Below are positions 17,509 through 28,082 of a stretch of DNA of 64,000 nucleotides, piece by piece (position 1 is the stretch's first letter; each line of letters begins with the position of its first letter). Below the pieces are notes generated by a model. That model was not told the DNA's origin and searched no databases. It was given only the letters and a program-made list of their open reading frames with translations. Source of the DNA: JALOLG01 sp963776935 (GTDB lineage: Bacteria > Actinomycetota > Acidimicrobiia > Acidimicrobiales > Ilumatobacteraceae); assembly GCA_963776935.1 (NCBI GenBank), contig CAVZOP010000001.1:620001-684000 (forward strand), read 5' to 3'. The position numbers and the translations under genes were made by a program.

Positions 17509-18864
17509 TCAGCGTCTGACGGTGGTGCCGGATTTGGTGGTCTCGACGGTCCAGCCGTCGGCTTGGAGCTCGGCACGCAGGGTGTCGGCGGCGGCGAAGT
17601 CCCTGGCAGTGCGGGCGGCATCGAGCGCAGCGGCCTTGTCGGCGACCTCCGGCGGCACCTCGGCGGCCGGCCGCAGCACGAGACCGAACACCGTCGCGAT
17701 CTCGTGGGCCGCGGCAACCAGCGCCGGTGCGGAGGCGTCGCCCGCATCGAGGGCGGCGTTGGCCCGACGGACCGTGTCGAACAGCAGCGCGGTTGCCTTC
17801 GGCGTGTCGAGGTCGTCGTCCATCGCGGCCCGGAACTCGTCGAGCACGTCGGGATCCGGAGCCGCCGCCTCCACACCGCTCGTGCGGGCGGCGAAGGAGT
17901 CGAGGCCGGCGAGCGCCTTGACGGCGGCGTCGATCGTGTCGCCGGTGATCGTGATCTGGCTGCGATAGTGCGCCTGCAGCAGCACCATCCGGTAGGCCCG
18001 CGGGTCGTACTGGTCGATCAAGTCGAGCAGGTTCGTGACGTTGCCGAGGCTCTTCGACATCTTCTCGCCCTCGGCGTCGACGATGAAGCCGTGGTGCATC
18101 CAGTGGTTGGCGAAGCGCTTGCCGAGCGCGACCGCCTGGGCGCGCTCGTTCTCGTGATGCGGGAAGCGCAGGTCCTGGCCACCGCAATGCAGGTCGAACC
18201 CCTCGCCGAGCAGGTCGAGGCTCATCACGACGCATTCGCTGTGCCAGCCGGGGCGGCCCTCCCCCCACGGCGACGGCCATGACGGCTCACCCGGCTTCGA
18301 CAACTTCCACAGCACGAAGTCGGCCGGATGACGCTTCTGGTCGGCGCCGTAGATCTCCCGCTCGCCGCCCCCGACGAGCATCTCGTCGAGCGACTGATGG
18401 GCGAGCAGCCCGTAGTCCTCGACCGACTGCACCGACAGGTAGACGCCGTCGTCGGTGGTGTAAGCGCGACCGATCTCGACGAGTTGGCCGATCATCTCGA
18501 CCATCTCGTCGACGTAGTCGGTGGCGTGGGGGATGTCGGTCGGCCGCTCGTTGTTGATCGCGTCCATCGCCTTCCACCACACCGCTTCGCACTTGGCGGT
18601 GATGTCCTGCCACGGCCGGTCTTCGCGGATCGCGCGGTTGATGATCTGGTCGTCGATGTCGGTCACGTTCGAGACCAATCGCACGTCCAACCCGGTCCAC
18701 TCGAGGTACCGGCGCAAGATGTCGTAGGCGAGCGTCGCCCGCCCGTGCCCGATGTGCGGCGGCCCGTACACCGTCGGCCCGCACAGGTAGATCGACACCT
18801 TGCCGGGATCTCGGAGCGCGAGCTCGCGTACCTCGCGCGTGGCGGTGTCGTAGAGGCGCAGCAC
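17509..18864 (-). CDS. cysS: Cysteinyl-tRNA synthetase
   Basis: 451 residues. The class I signature is PHIGHGRATLAYDI (HIGH), with the zinc ligand Cys in YLCGPTVYG, the WHSECVVMSLDLLG loop, FDLHCGGQDLRFPHHENE with the His and Glu zinc ligands, and GEKMSKSLGNVT (KMSKS). The C-terminal anticodon part is complete, so it is cysS and not the shorter mycothiol ligase mshC. The GTG at 18864 is chosen because TAGTCT (18878-18873) sits 8 nt upstream; an in-frame TTG lies at 18873. It is divergent from valS, with about 118 nt between the start codons. Confidence 0.92.
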   Translation of the reverse strand: MLRLYDTATREVRELALRDPGKVSIYLCGPTVYGPPHIGHGRATLAYDILRRYLEWTGLDVRLVSNVTDIDDQIINRAIREDRPWQDITAKCEAVWWKAMDAINNERPTDIPHATDYVDEMVEMIGQLVEIGRAYTTDDGVYLSVQSVEDYGLLAHQSLDEMLVGGGEREIYGADQKRHPADFVLWKLSKPGEPSWPSPWGEGRPGWHSECVVMSLDLLGEGFDLHCGGQDLRFPHHENERAQAVALGKRFANHWMHHGFIVDAEGEKMSKSLGNVTNLLDLIDQYDPRAYRMVLLQAHYRSQITITGDTIDAAVKALAGLDSFAARTSGVEAAAPDPDVLDEFRAAMDDDLDTPKATALLFDTVRRANAALDAGDASAPALVAAAHEIATVFGLVLRPAAEVPPEVADKAAALDAARTARDFAAADTLRAELQADGWTVETTKSGTTVRR

Positions 18865-18982
18865 GAGCGTCAAGACTACGGGCCACCCCGCCCGGTGCCC
18901 GTTCCGGTTTGCGCCCGGGGTCGCGCCTTGGAGCCGCAACGGCCGGGGAAGAGAACGCTGCCATCCCGTAGCCTGGGCGGCC

Positions 18983-21526
18983 GTGGCGAACATCCCTGAC
19001 AAGCCGACGCTCGATGGCATCGAGTCGCGCTGGGCCGCCCAATGGCAGGCCGACGGCACCTACGAATTCGACACGTCGGCACCGCGTGAGCGCGTGTTCT
19101 CGATCGACACTCCGCCGCCGACGGTGAGCGGGTCGCTGCACATGGGCCACATGTTCAGCTACACCCACACCGACATCGTCGCCCGGTTCCAGCGCATGAG
19201 CGGCAAGGCCGTCTTCTACCCGATCGGGTGGGACGACAACGGGCTCCCCACCGAGCGCCGAGTGCAGAACTACTACGGGGTGCGCTGCGACCCCACTCAG
19301 CAGTACGTCGAGGGCTTCGAGCCGCCGTTCAGGGGCGACGTCGCCAAGGATCACCGGCCGGTGCCGATCTCGCGACCGAACTTCATCGAGCTCTGCGACG
19401 AGCTGGTCGAGATCGACGAGCAGATCTTCGAAGCCGTGCTCCGCCGGCTCGGGCTGTCGTACGACTGGTCGTACCTGTACGCCACGATCGACGAGCGGTC
19501 GCGCCGGGCGAGCCAGCGGGCGTTCCTCCGCAACCTGCACCGCGGCGAGGCCTACCTGCAGGAGGCGCCGACGCTGTGGGACATCGACGACCGCACGGCA
19601 GTCGCCCAGGCCGAGATGGAGGACCGCGAACGTCAGGGCGCGTATCACAAGCTCCTGTTCCACCGCACCGACGGCGCAGGTGACGTCGAGATCGACACGA
19701 CCCGGCCGGAGCTGGTGGCGGCATGCGTCGCGCTCGTCGCCCACCCCGACGACGAGCGGTACCAGCCGTTGTTCGGGTCGACGGTGCGCACACCGCTGTA
19801 CGGCGTCGAGGTCCCGATCCTGGCCCACGAGCTGGCGGAGCCCGACAAAGGCACCGGCATCGCGATGATCTGCACGTTCGGCGACACCACTGACGTCACG
19901 TGGTGGCGCGAGCTGGCGCTCGACATGCGCCCGATCATCGGACGTGACGGGCGGATCCTGCCGACCCCTCCGTCCGGCGTCGCCGCCGAGCCGTACGCGG
20001 CCATCGCCGGGTTGACCGTCGCCCAGGCGCAGAAGAAGGTCGTCGAGCAGCTGGTGGCGTCCGGCGAGACCGTCGGCGAGCCGCGCCCGATCACCCACGC
20101 CGTGAAGTTCTACGAACGCGGCAGCCGCCCGTTGGAGATCGTCACCAGCCGTCAGTGGTACATCCGCAACGGCGGCCGCGATCCCGAGCTCCGCGCGGCG
20201 CTGGTGAAGCGGGGCGGCGAGGTCACATGGCACCCGGCGCACATGCAGCACCGCTACGACAACTGGGTCGAAGGGCTCAACGGCGACTGGCTCATCAGCC
20301 GTCAGCGCTTCTTCGGCGTGCCGATCCCGGTCTGGTACCGCCTCGACGACGCCGGCGAGCCCGACTACGACCAGCCACTCACCCCCGACGAGTCCCAGTT
20401 GCCGATCGACCCGTCGACCGACGTGCCGCACGGCTACACCGCCGACCAGCGTGGCCAGCCGGGCGGGTTCATGGGTGACCCCGACATCTTCGACACGTGG
20501 GCGACATCGTCACTGACACCGCAGATCGCCGGGAAGTGGGAAGAGGATCCGGCGCTGTTCGCCACCGTGTTCCCGATGGATCTGCGACCGCAATCGCACG
20601 ACATCATCCGCACCTGGTTGTTCGCCACGATCGTGCGCAGCCACCACGAGTTCGGCGGCGCACCATGGCGCCACGCCGCGCTGTCGGGCTGGATCCTCGA
20701 CCCCGATCGAAAGAAGATGTCGAAGTCGAAGGGCAACGTCGTCACGCCGATGGCGCTGTTCGACCAGTACGGCACCGACGCCGTGCGGTACTGGTCGGGC
20801 TCGGCGCGACCGGGCGTCGACACCGCGTTCAGCGAGGACCAGATGAAGGTCGGGCGCAAGCTCGCCAACAAGGTCCTCAACGTCTCCAAGTTCGTGCTCG
20901 GCTTCGGCGAGATCGACGGCAGCGAAGGCGGGGACGACGCGGCGATGGACGTCGTCGACCGCTCGATGCTCGCCAAGCTCGACGGTGTCATCGCCGAAGC
21001 GACCACCGCGTTCGAATCCTTCGACTACGCACGCGCCCTCGAGCGATCCGAGTCGTTCTTCTGGTGGTTCTGCGACGACTACGTCGAGCTCGTCAAGGGC
21101 CGCGCCTACGGTTCGCGCGGAGACGCTGCCGCGGCGTCGGCCAGGACGGCGTTGCGCACCGCCCTCGACACGCTGCTCCGCCTGTTCGCGCCGGTGATGC
21201 CGTTCGCGGCCGAGGAAGCGTGGAGCTGGTGGCACGAGGCGAGCGTGCACCTCGGTCCGTGGCCCTCACCGCTCGGTGGCGGCGGCGATCCGGAGCTGCT
21301 CGACCCGGTGTGCGCGGTCATGAGCGAGGTGCGCCGGGCGAAGACCGAGGGCAAGCAGAGTCAGCGAGCCGAGGTCGCCGAGCTACGCGTTTGGGCGCCG
21401 GCCGAATGGCGTGCTGCGATCGACGCCGGGCGCGCCGATCTCGCCGACGCCGGCTCGATTCTCGAGATCACCGTGACCGAAGGTGACCAACTCCGCTGCG
21501 AGGTGGTCCTCTCGCCATCGACGTAA
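18983..21526 (+). CDS. valS: Valyl-tRNA synthetase
   Basis: 847 residues starting at a GTG. The class I motifs are PPPTVSGSLHMGHMFSYTHT (HIGH variant HMGH) and DPDRKKMSKSKGNVVTP. The editing domain has the expected VEIDTTRPELVAACVALVAH, and the catalytic core FDTWATSSLTPQIAGKWEED. The C-terminal bundle is shorter than in most bacterial ValS (about 880-950), and the usual terminal coiled coil is reduced, as seen in many actinobacterial and archaeal-like forms. TAGCCT (18969-18974), 8 nt before the GTG, gives a leaderless message. It is divergent from cysS. No T-box-like leader is present. Confidence 0.93.
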   Translation: MANIPDKPTLDGIESRWAAQWQADGTYEFDTSAPRERVFSIDTPPPTVSGSLHMGHMFSYTHTDIVARFQRMSGKAVFYPIGWDDNGLPTERRVQNYYGVRCDPTQQYVEGFEPPFRGDVAKDHRPVPISRPNFIELCDELVEIDEQIFEAVLRRLGLSYDWSYLYATIDERSRRASQRAFLRNLHRGEAYLQEAPTLWDIDDRTAVAQAEMEDRERQGAYHKLLFHRTDGAGDVEIDTTRPELVAACVALVAHPDDERYQPLFGSTVRTPLYGVEVPILAHELAEPDKGTGIAMICTFGDTTDVTWWRELALDMRPIIGRDGRILPTPPSGVAAEPYAAIAGLTVAQAQKKVVEQLVASGETVGEPRPITHAVKFYERGSRPLEIVTSRQWYIRNGGRDPELRAALVKRGGEVTWHPAHMQHRYDNWVEGLNGDWLISRQRFFGVPIPVWYRLDDAGEPDYDQPLTPDESQLPIDPSTDVPHGYTADQRGQPGGFMGDPDIFDTWATSSLTPQIAGKWEEDPALFATVFPMDLRPQSHDIIRTWLFATIVRSHHEFGGAPWRHAALSGWILDPDRKKMSKSKGNVVTPMALFDQYGTDAVRYWSGSARPGVDTAFSEDQMKVGRKLANKVLNVSKFVLGFGEIDGSEGGDDAAMDVVDRSMLAKLDGVIAEATTAFESFDYARALERSESFFWWFCDDYVELVKGRAYGSRGDAAAASARTALRTALDTLLRLFAPVMPFAAEEAWSWWHEASVHLGPWPSPLGGGGDPELLDPVCAVMSEVRRAKTEGKQSQRAEVAELRVWAPAEWRAAIDAGRADLADAGSILEITVTEGDQLRCEVVLSPST

Positions 21527-21555
21527 TGGGATCGAGGGGGTAGCGTCTACGGCTT

Positions 21556-22221
21556 ATGCACACCAGGTTGGGTAGTGGTGTGGCGCTGTCGATCGTCGCC
21601 GTGGTCCTCGTGTCGGGTTCGATCGCGTACGCCGGCACCGAACCGCCGACGACGACGACCACGGTCGCTCCGTCGACGACGGTCGGAGGGATCCCGGGTC
21701 CAGCCCAGCTGAGCGAGGAGATCCTGCCGACGCGTGGGACATCGGTCCAGCTCACGCCGACGGTCCCCGCACCGGCGACGACCACCACCACGATCCCGCC
21801 CCCCAGCGACGAGCTCCCGGCCAACTCCGGTGAGGGACGCCGGGCGGTGTACTCGAAGTCGCGGCAGCGGGTGTGGACCGTCGAGGCCGACGGCACGGTG
21901 TCGCGCACCTATCTGGTCTCGGGACGGTTGACCTGGAACCAGCCGACCCCCAACACGTATCACGTGTTCTCCCGCTCCAGCTTCACGTGCAACATCAAGA
22001 ACCCGTCGATCTGCTGGCGGTACATGGTCCGCTTCACCGTCGGCCCCGACGGCGACAACATCGGCTTCCACGAGATCCCCAAGGTCAACGGCAAGCCGAT
22101 CCAGACCGAGGCACAGCTCGGACAGCCACTGTCGGGTGGCTGCGTCCGCCAGGCGACACCCGACGCCGAGAACATGTGGGCATGGGCGCCGGTGGGCACC
22201 AAGGTCGTGGTCCTGGCCTGA
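21556..22221 (+). CDS. L,D-transpeptidase (YkuD) family protein
   Basis: 221 residues. The signal segment GVALSIVAVVLVSGSIAYAG leads into Thr/Pro-rich spacers (TTTTTVAPSTTV) and a catalytic domain with GFHEIPKVNGKPIQ and SGGCVRQ, the H...S-G-G-C motif of YkuD enzymes where Cys is the nucleophile. It cross-links peptidoglycan outside the membrane or anchors proteins to it. TAGCGT (21541-21546) is the -10, 9 nt before the ATG. The next gene also codes for a cell-wall enzyme. Confidence 0.85.
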   Translation: MHTRLGSGVALSIVAVVLVSGSIAYAGTEPPTTTTTVAPSTTVGGIPGPAQLSEEILPTRGTSVQLTPTVPAPATTTTTIPPPSDELPANSGEGRRAVYSKSRQRVWTVEADGTVSRTYLVSGRLTWNQPTPNTYHVFSRSSFTCNIKNPSICWRYMVRFTVGPDGDNIGFHEIPKVNGKPIQTEAQLGQPLSGGCVRQATPDAENMWAWAPVGTKVVVLA

Positions 22222-22258
22222 CCTCGTCCGTCAGGGGCGGCAGTAACCTGACGGTCCG

Positions 22259-23606
22259 ATGCCGTCCGAACCCTCGACATCTTCCGGGCCGACATCGCCT
22301 GAGCCGACATCCCCTGACCCGCCGCCCCCGCGTCCGGCCACTCGGCGGCGCACCTGGCCGCAACGGTTGACGATCGCGCTCATCCTGCTGACCTCGCTCG
22401 GCTGCTTCGGCGCCGCGGCGGCGCTCGGCGCCGGCCAGTGGGTCGTGTCGAACCGCAACCTGGTCGTGCTCCGCGAATCGGAATCGAACGAGTCGGCGAC
22501 GGCGCCCGACGTCATCGTGCCGGGTGAGACCCGCCCGGCGCCGGAGGCCACCGCCGTCCCCGCGCCCGCGACCACCACCGCGCCGACGTTCCCGCCCGCC
22601 GACCCGGAGGCGCAGAACTTCCTCATCACCGGGGCCGACAACAACTCGTGCGTCGATCCCGACTCGCCGTACGCCGGGGCCTTCGGCGATCGGACCAACT
22701 TCGGCGAACGCAGCGACACGATCATGGTGTGGCGGGTCGACCCGTCCACCGACCAGGTGGCCGTGCTCTCGTTCCCACGCGACCTGTACGTCACCGTCGA
22801 CGGTGGCAGCAAGGCGCGCATCAACTCCGCCTACCGGCGCGACGATCCGTCGCGCCTGCAGGACACGATCTTCTTGAACTTCCAGATCCCGATCGACCAT
22901 TACATCCAGGTCGACTTCTGCGCCTTCAAGCGTCTCGTCGACGGCGTCGGGGGCGTGAAGGTGCCGTTCGAGTATCGCGGCGCGTGACACCAACACCGGG
23001 CTCGACGTGCCCGTCTCCGGCGGTGAATGCTTCGAGTTCGACGGCGACCACGCCCTCGCCTACGTCCGCTCCCGGCACTACGAGTACTTCGTCGATGGGG
23101 AATGGAAGACCGACGGGACGTCCGACTTCGGCCGCATCTCGCGCCAGCAGGACTTCCTGCGTCGCACCGTCGCCAGCCTGCTCGGCCGCGGTCCGTTCTC
23201 GCCCAGCGTGGCGACGGCACTGCTCGAGACCAACCGCGAGTACCTCACGATCGACACCGAGCTCACCGTCGGCCGGATGCTCGAGTTCGCCGGTGTGCTG
23301 CGGTCGCTCGACCCGAACGCGATCGCGTCGTACCAGATCGAGTCGACGTCGCAGAACGTCTCGGGCCAGTCGGTCCAGATCCCGAAGACGAAGGGCGAGA
23401 ACATGCAGGCGATCCTCGCCATCTTCCGCGGTGAAGCACCCCTCGCCGCGGCACCCGATCAGGTCTTCGAATCGACCACCAGCGCGGCGCCGCTGCCCGG
23501 CGTGACCGCGGACGACTCCGCACCCACCACGGCGACGACGGCACCGGCGGTCGGGCCGGAGGAGAACACACTCGGGATCTCTCCGCCGCGCGACATCACC
23601 TGCTGA
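22259..23606 (+). CDS. LytR-CpsA-Psr (LCP) family cell-envelope ligase, one frameshift
   Basis: A proline-rich cytoplasmic N-terminus, one membrane helix (RLTIALILLTSLGCFGAAAALG), and the LCP domain: NFLITGADNNSC, RSDTIMVWRVDPSTDQVAVLSF-type strand, then FPRDLYVTV and the acidic/Arg cluster in SKARINSAYRRDDPS. An extra base near 22985 (GGCGCG, probably GCGCG) moves the C-terminal part (GGECFEFDGDHALAYVRSRH onward) to another frame, ending at 23606. LCP enzymes transfer glycans such as arabinogalactan or teichoic acids to peptidoglycan. TAACCT (22244-22249) lies 9 nt before the ATG. With the L,D-transpeptidase it forms a small cell-wall pair. Confidence 0.85.
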
Positions 23607-23618
23607 CGACGTCGACGA

Positions 23619-25497
23619 TCACTCGTCGAGCGCGCGACTCAGAGCGTCGGCCACCGACGCCGGACCGGCGACGGTGACCAGACGGGCACCGACCTGGGCT
23701 GCCAACGCCTCGGCTTCGTCGCTGTCGCCGTCGGGGGCGACGATGACGAGCTCGTCGAGCGCCGCCGCGGCACCCACCACGTCTCCGGGCTCGGTCGCCC
23801 GGCAGTCCGACAGCAAGACGGTGATCCGGCGACCGGCCGGCGACCGCGTCAGCTGCTCGCGGGCAGAACGCAGCGCTCCCGCCAGATCGGTCGTCCCGAA
23901 GCCGCGGAGCGCGAGCACGGCGTCGACCACCTGCTCGACGGGCCGCTGGCGGTCCTGCGACTTGGCGGCGATCACGTCCTTGCCGAACGACAGCACCGAG
24001 TAGTCCGCCGGGGCCCGCCACGAGACCGCCGCCGCCGCCACCGCCGACGTGGCGAGCGGGCGGCCCTCCATCGAACCGCTGCGATCGACGAGCAGGCAGA
24101 TCGCGGTCGCCGGGGTCGACCAGGCCCGGACCCGGAGACGGTCGGGATCGACGGCCTCACCGGCCGCACGCGCGGCCGCGATCACGTCGAGGCTGGCGTC
24201 GAGGTCGAGATCGCCCCGATCGGGCCGGTACGGCAGCTCTGCCAACCGACCCGTCCCGCGCGGCTTCGTCGGACCGCGCCGGGCGATGTCGAGATACAGC
24301 CGCCCGGCGATCCGTTTCGCCAACTCGCGGAGCTTCGGGTCGGTCGCACCCGTGAGGTCGGCCAGCATCGCCAGCACATCGTCGGGGTCGTCCGTCATCG
24401 CATCGTCGACGGCGGCCTCGTCGAGCTCGCCGACATCGGGCGAGATCTGCTCGAAGCGTGGGTTGCGGGCGAGCTCGCGTCGCGACGTCGTCCGCTTGCG
24501 TGCCTGCTCGACGACCTCGTCGGCTTCGTCGCCCTCCTTGGTCGGCGGCGACTTCAGCGAGAGCTGGTGGCCCCAGTCGGGGCGCCAGCTTTCCCTCGCC
24601 ATCACCGTCCCCGGACGCGCTGCGACCGAACACCGCCGCCCACAACTCGGTGACGACCTCTTCGGCAGTGCGACCGCAGCCCTCGCGCAACCGCACGCGT
24701 CCCGACAGGGCGACCAGCGCCGCGTCGAGCGACACGCTCGGCGCGCTGACCGGCTGTCCACGGACGGCGGCGAGCGACGGAGCGACAGCGCACATGTCGA
24801 TCGCGCCCCTGACCGACGATCCGACGCGGAGGTCGGGATGCGACCGGCTGAGCCGCACCAGCTCGACGACGTCGGCGGCCCAGGCCGCGTCGACACCCGG
24901 CACCGACCGCTCGGCGATCGCCAGCTCCTCGGGCGCCGACTGGTACGTGACCGCCAGGCGGCACACGCGGTCGTAGATCGCACCCGAGATGCGGGCCGTG
25001 CCGACGGCGTCGAACGGGTTCATCGCCGCGACCAGCCGAAAGCCCGGCACGGCGGTGACGTGCCCGAGCCGCGGCACATGGAGCTCGCGTTCGCTCATCA
25101 CCGTGACGAGCACGTTGAGCGTCTCCTCCGGCACGCGGTTGATCTCCTCGACGTACAGCAACGAACCCTCACGAAGCGCCGTGACGAGCGGGCCGTCGAC
25201 GAACACGTCGGGGTCGTAGCCGTCGACGAGCACCCGCGCCGGGTCGAAGTGACCGACGAGGCGGGCGGGCGTCAGCTCGGCGTTGCCCTCGACGAACTCG
25301 AAGCCGACACCCAGCTCGTGGGCGACGGCGCGCAGGAGCGTCGACTTGCCGGTGCCAGGCGGCCCTTCGATCAACACGTGCCGGTCGACGGCGAGCGCGG
25401 CGACGACGAGCTCGATCTCACGGCGCCGCCCGACGAGACGAGCCCCGAGCCGTTCGACGAGCGACGCCACGTCCTCCACGGGACGCGAGTCAACCAT
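23619..25497 (-). CDS. MoxR-type AAA ATPase fused to a VWA domain (one frameshift at the junction)
   Basis: The first part is a MoxR/RavA-like ATPase: Walker A VLIEGPPGTGKSTLLRAVA, Walker B LLYVEEINRVPEETLNVLV, then MNPFDAVGTARISGAIYDR. The second part has a VWA domain with MIDAS loop ICLLVDRSGSMEGRP and DLAGALRSAREQLTRS. They lie in different frames that meet near 24600. The first frame has no stop until deep in the second part, so a single extra base in a fused gene of about 626 codons is the simplest reading; two overlapping genes with an unusual start are an alternative. MoxR/VWA pairs act as chaperones that load metals or cofactors into partner enzymes. It starts 8 nt inside the SDR gene. 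Confidence 0.7.
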
Positions 25498-26325
25498 CGG
25501 ATCCGCGGCGTTGCTCGATCTCGGCGGCCCGCTCGAACATGCGGGTGTATCCCAGGATGCGCATCAATGGCGGCTCGAGTGAGGGTGCCATGGTCAGCAG
25601 CGTCACGAGCGGACGGACGGGTGGCACGTTGACGAGCACCTCGCCGCGGTCTCGCCGGATGCAGCTGACGACCACTTTCGCCACCTTCGTCGGCCGCGAC
25701 CAGCCGACGTACCACGGCGCCTTCACCCCGTCGCGTACCCAGCGGTCGTACATCCCGGTGTCCGACACGAACGCCGGGCACACGACGGAGAAGCCGACGG
25801 GCGACGCGATGTATTCGGCGCGCAACGAACGGGTCAGCCCGACCAGGCCGTGCTTGCTCGTGGAGTACGACGCCTCGTACGGCACGCCGACCTTGCCGGC
25901 GCCCGATGCGATGTTCACGACGTGACCGCGACCACGTTCCAACATGCCCGGGAGCACCGCCCGCGTCAGCATCATCGGCGCCATCAGGTTCACGTCGAGG
26001 ACCTGCTGGAGATCGTGCTCCGCCGTCGTGTGGAACTGACTGGCGGTCTCGATGCCGGCGTTGTTGACGACGATGTCGATGGGCCCGATCTCCGACTCCG
26101 CGCGCTCGACGAGCGCGGCGCGCTCCCGGGATCGGCGATGTCGCCCACGATTGCCGCGGCCTTCACGCCGACTCCGGCCATCTCGGCACGAACCACGTCG
26201 AGCTCAGCCCCCGACCGGGCCGTCAGGGCGAGGTTGACGCCCTCTGCGGCGAGGGCCCGCGCGATGTGCACGCCGATGCCGCGCGACGCGCCCGTGACGA
26301 TCGCGTTTGCGCCGCGCAGCTCCAT
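25490..26325 (-). CDS. Short-chain dehydrogenase/reductase (one frameshift)
   Basis: The N-terminal frame has MELRGANAIVTGASRGIGVH, the TGASRGIG Rossmann motif. One base is missing near 26131, in a G run, and the downstream frame carries the NNAG-type strand IDIVVNNAGIE, then HVVNIASGAGKVGVPYEASYSTSKHG, with the catalytic Ser, Tyr-x3-Lys, and the C-terminal substrate loop. The joined length is about 278 residues. The sole indel I see here is a deletion, unlike most in the window. The gene lies between the alcohol dehydrogenase (10 nt upstream) and the MoxR/VWA gene (overlapping), which points to one operon. It may use mycofactocin or NAD(P). Confidence 0.75.
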
Positions 26326-26335
26326 GTCGCCCCGT

Positions 26336-27449
26336 TCAGTCGTACACCATCACGCCGCGGATGTTCTCGCCGGCCCGCATCGCGTCGTACCCGTCGTTCA
26401 CCCCGTCGAGCGTGTAGGTGTTGGTGACGAGTCCGTCGAGCTCGAGCTGGCCGTCGCGGTACAGGTTGAGCAGTTTGGGGATGTCGGCGCGCGGGTTGCC
26501 GGAGCCGAACAGCGATCCGACGACCTGCTTCTCCATCAGCGTCAGGTCGAGCAGGCTGACACTGGCGGACAGCTCGGCGGCCGGGTGGATGTTGGTGACC
26601 ACGACCCGTCCCCGCTTCGCCGTCAGTGCCAGGGCCTCGGCCAGCACCGCACCCGATCCGACACCCATCGTCATGATCACCTTGTTGGCCATCGTCCCCC
26701 ACGACGAGTCGGTGATCAGCGGGAGCGCGTCGGTCATCGACGGAGCGGTGTGCGTCGCGCCGAACTCCATCGCCTTCTCGCGCTTGAACTCCAACGGATC
26801 GATCGCCCAGATCTGCTTGGCCCCGGCCAGCCGCGCGCCCTGGATGGCGTTGGCGCCGATGCCGCCGATGCCGACGACCGCCACGATGTCACCGGGCGTG
26901 ACCTGCGCCGCGTACACGGCCGAGCCCCAGCCGGTGACCACGCCGCAGCCGAGCAGGCAGGCACGCTCGAGCGGTACGTCGTTCTCGATCTTGATGCAAC
27001 TGGCCTCGTTGACGACCGTGTGGTGCGAGAACGTGCCGAGCAGGCACATCGAGCGCGAGGTCCTTGCCCTGGGCGTGGTGCCGCGCCGTGCCGTCGGAGA
27101 TCTGCATGCCGAGGCCCATCGCGGCCCCGAGGTCGCACAGGTTCTGGTGGCCCGTCGAACACGACGGGCACCGGCCGCACGACGGGATGAACCCGAACAC
27201 GACGTGGTCGCCGGGTGCCAGCCAGCTCACACCCTCACCGACCTCCTGCACGACGCCGGCGCCCTCGTGGCCGCCGATGATGGGCAGCGCGAACGGGAGA
27301 TCGCCGGTGACGAGATGCTCGTCGGAGTGACACATGCCGGAGGCGGCGAGCTTGACGAGCACCTCACCAGCGCCCGGTGGATCGAGCTCGATCTCCTCGA
27401 CGCTCCACGGAGCATTGACTTCCCACAGGATCGCGGCCTTGGTCTTCAC
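26336..27449 (-). CDS. NDMA-dependent zinc alcohol dehydrogenase (nicotinoprotein type), one frameshift
   Basis: The GTG at 27449 has a G-rich ribosome-binding site. The first frame has MKTKAAILWEVNAPWSVEEI, GMCHSDEHLVTGDLP, GGHEGAGVV and the structural zinc Cys cluster SCGRCPSCSTGHQNLC. A base added near 27056 moves the rest (LLGTFSHHTVV, then GCGVVTGWGSAVYAAQVTPG and VVGIGGIGANAIQ) to the next frame. The joined length is 371 residues. The sequence closely follows the NDMA-dependent (Rxyl_3153-type) family, whose tightly bound NAD is recycled by mycofactocin and not by free NAD. The mycofactocin genes lie 20 kb downstream. Confidence 0.8.
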
Positions 27450-27542
27450 GGTGACTTACCCCCAGGTGGTTCGGCGAGCGATCGGTCGGGATCGGCACGC
27501 GACGGACGTCCGGTTCCGGACTGTACCCAGCATCCTGGTGGC

Positions 27543-28067
27543 GTGGAGGATCCGGAGCACCTGATGGCCCGCTTCAGGGCGATGCCCGACACCGAGTTGC
27601 ACGACATCGCCGAAGCCGTGCGGCAGGTCCAGACCGAACGGGCGATCGCGGCCGGCGACCTCGACGCCGTCATCGCCAACGCCTTCGACGTCGGCTTCGG
27701 TCGTGACGGGTTGGGCATCTCGCCCTGGATCGAGGGCAACCTCGTCGTGTGCCCGGGCGCCATCGTCACCAAGTCGCGTACGAGCCACCGCTGCCGCTTC
27801 GTCAGTGTCGACGACGTGTGGGTGTGGGACTCGACGTTGCTGGTGCGGGAGGACAAACGCTCCACCCCCGGCGGCGACGGGCGGGCGAAGGTCGGGTTCC
27901 GGGCGGTCGCGCTGGTCGCACTGGTCGACGGCACGACGATCGATGTCGTCAGCGGTCGGGCGCGGGCAACCGGCCACGAAGTCGAGCACGTGCTGTCGAT
28001 CGAGGTCCGCGCCGGTGGACTGATCGAGGTCAGCCAGCGCAACGTGGCGGCGGCCAACATGCGTTGA
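27543..28067 (+). CDS. Hypothetical protein
   Basis: About 174 residues from the GTG at 27543 or 167 from the ATG at 27564. I do not recognise the family. The N-terminal helix (LMARFRAMPDTELHDIAEAV) precedes a domain rich in beta strands: ISPWIEGNLVVCPGAIV, then HRCRFVSVDDVWVWDSTLLV and KVGFRAVALVALVDGTTIDV. Single Cys residues in VVCPG and HRCRF might bind a metal or stay free. No signal peptide or membrane span is seen. It diverges from the alcohol dehydrogenase and converges on treZ, with only 15 nt before the treZ stop. Confidence 0.5.
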   Translation: MEDPEHLMARFRAMPDTELHDIAEAVRQVQTERAIAAGDLDAVIANAFDVGFGRDGLGISPWIEGNLVVCPGAIVTKSRTSHRCRFVSVDDVWVWDSTLLVREDKRSTPGGDGRAKVGFRAVALVALVDGTTIDVVSGRARATGHEVEHVLSIEVRAGGLIEVSQRNVAAANMR

Positions 28068-28082
28068 CCAGCAAGCGCAGCG

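Noticed and set aside
17509..18864. mshC (mycothiol ligase) instead of cysS
   Set aside because: Length and complete C-terminal anticodon region fit cysS; MshC is shorter.
18865..18982. T-box or other riboswitch before valS or cysS
   Set aside because: -10 boxes lie 8 nt before both start codons, leaving no leader.
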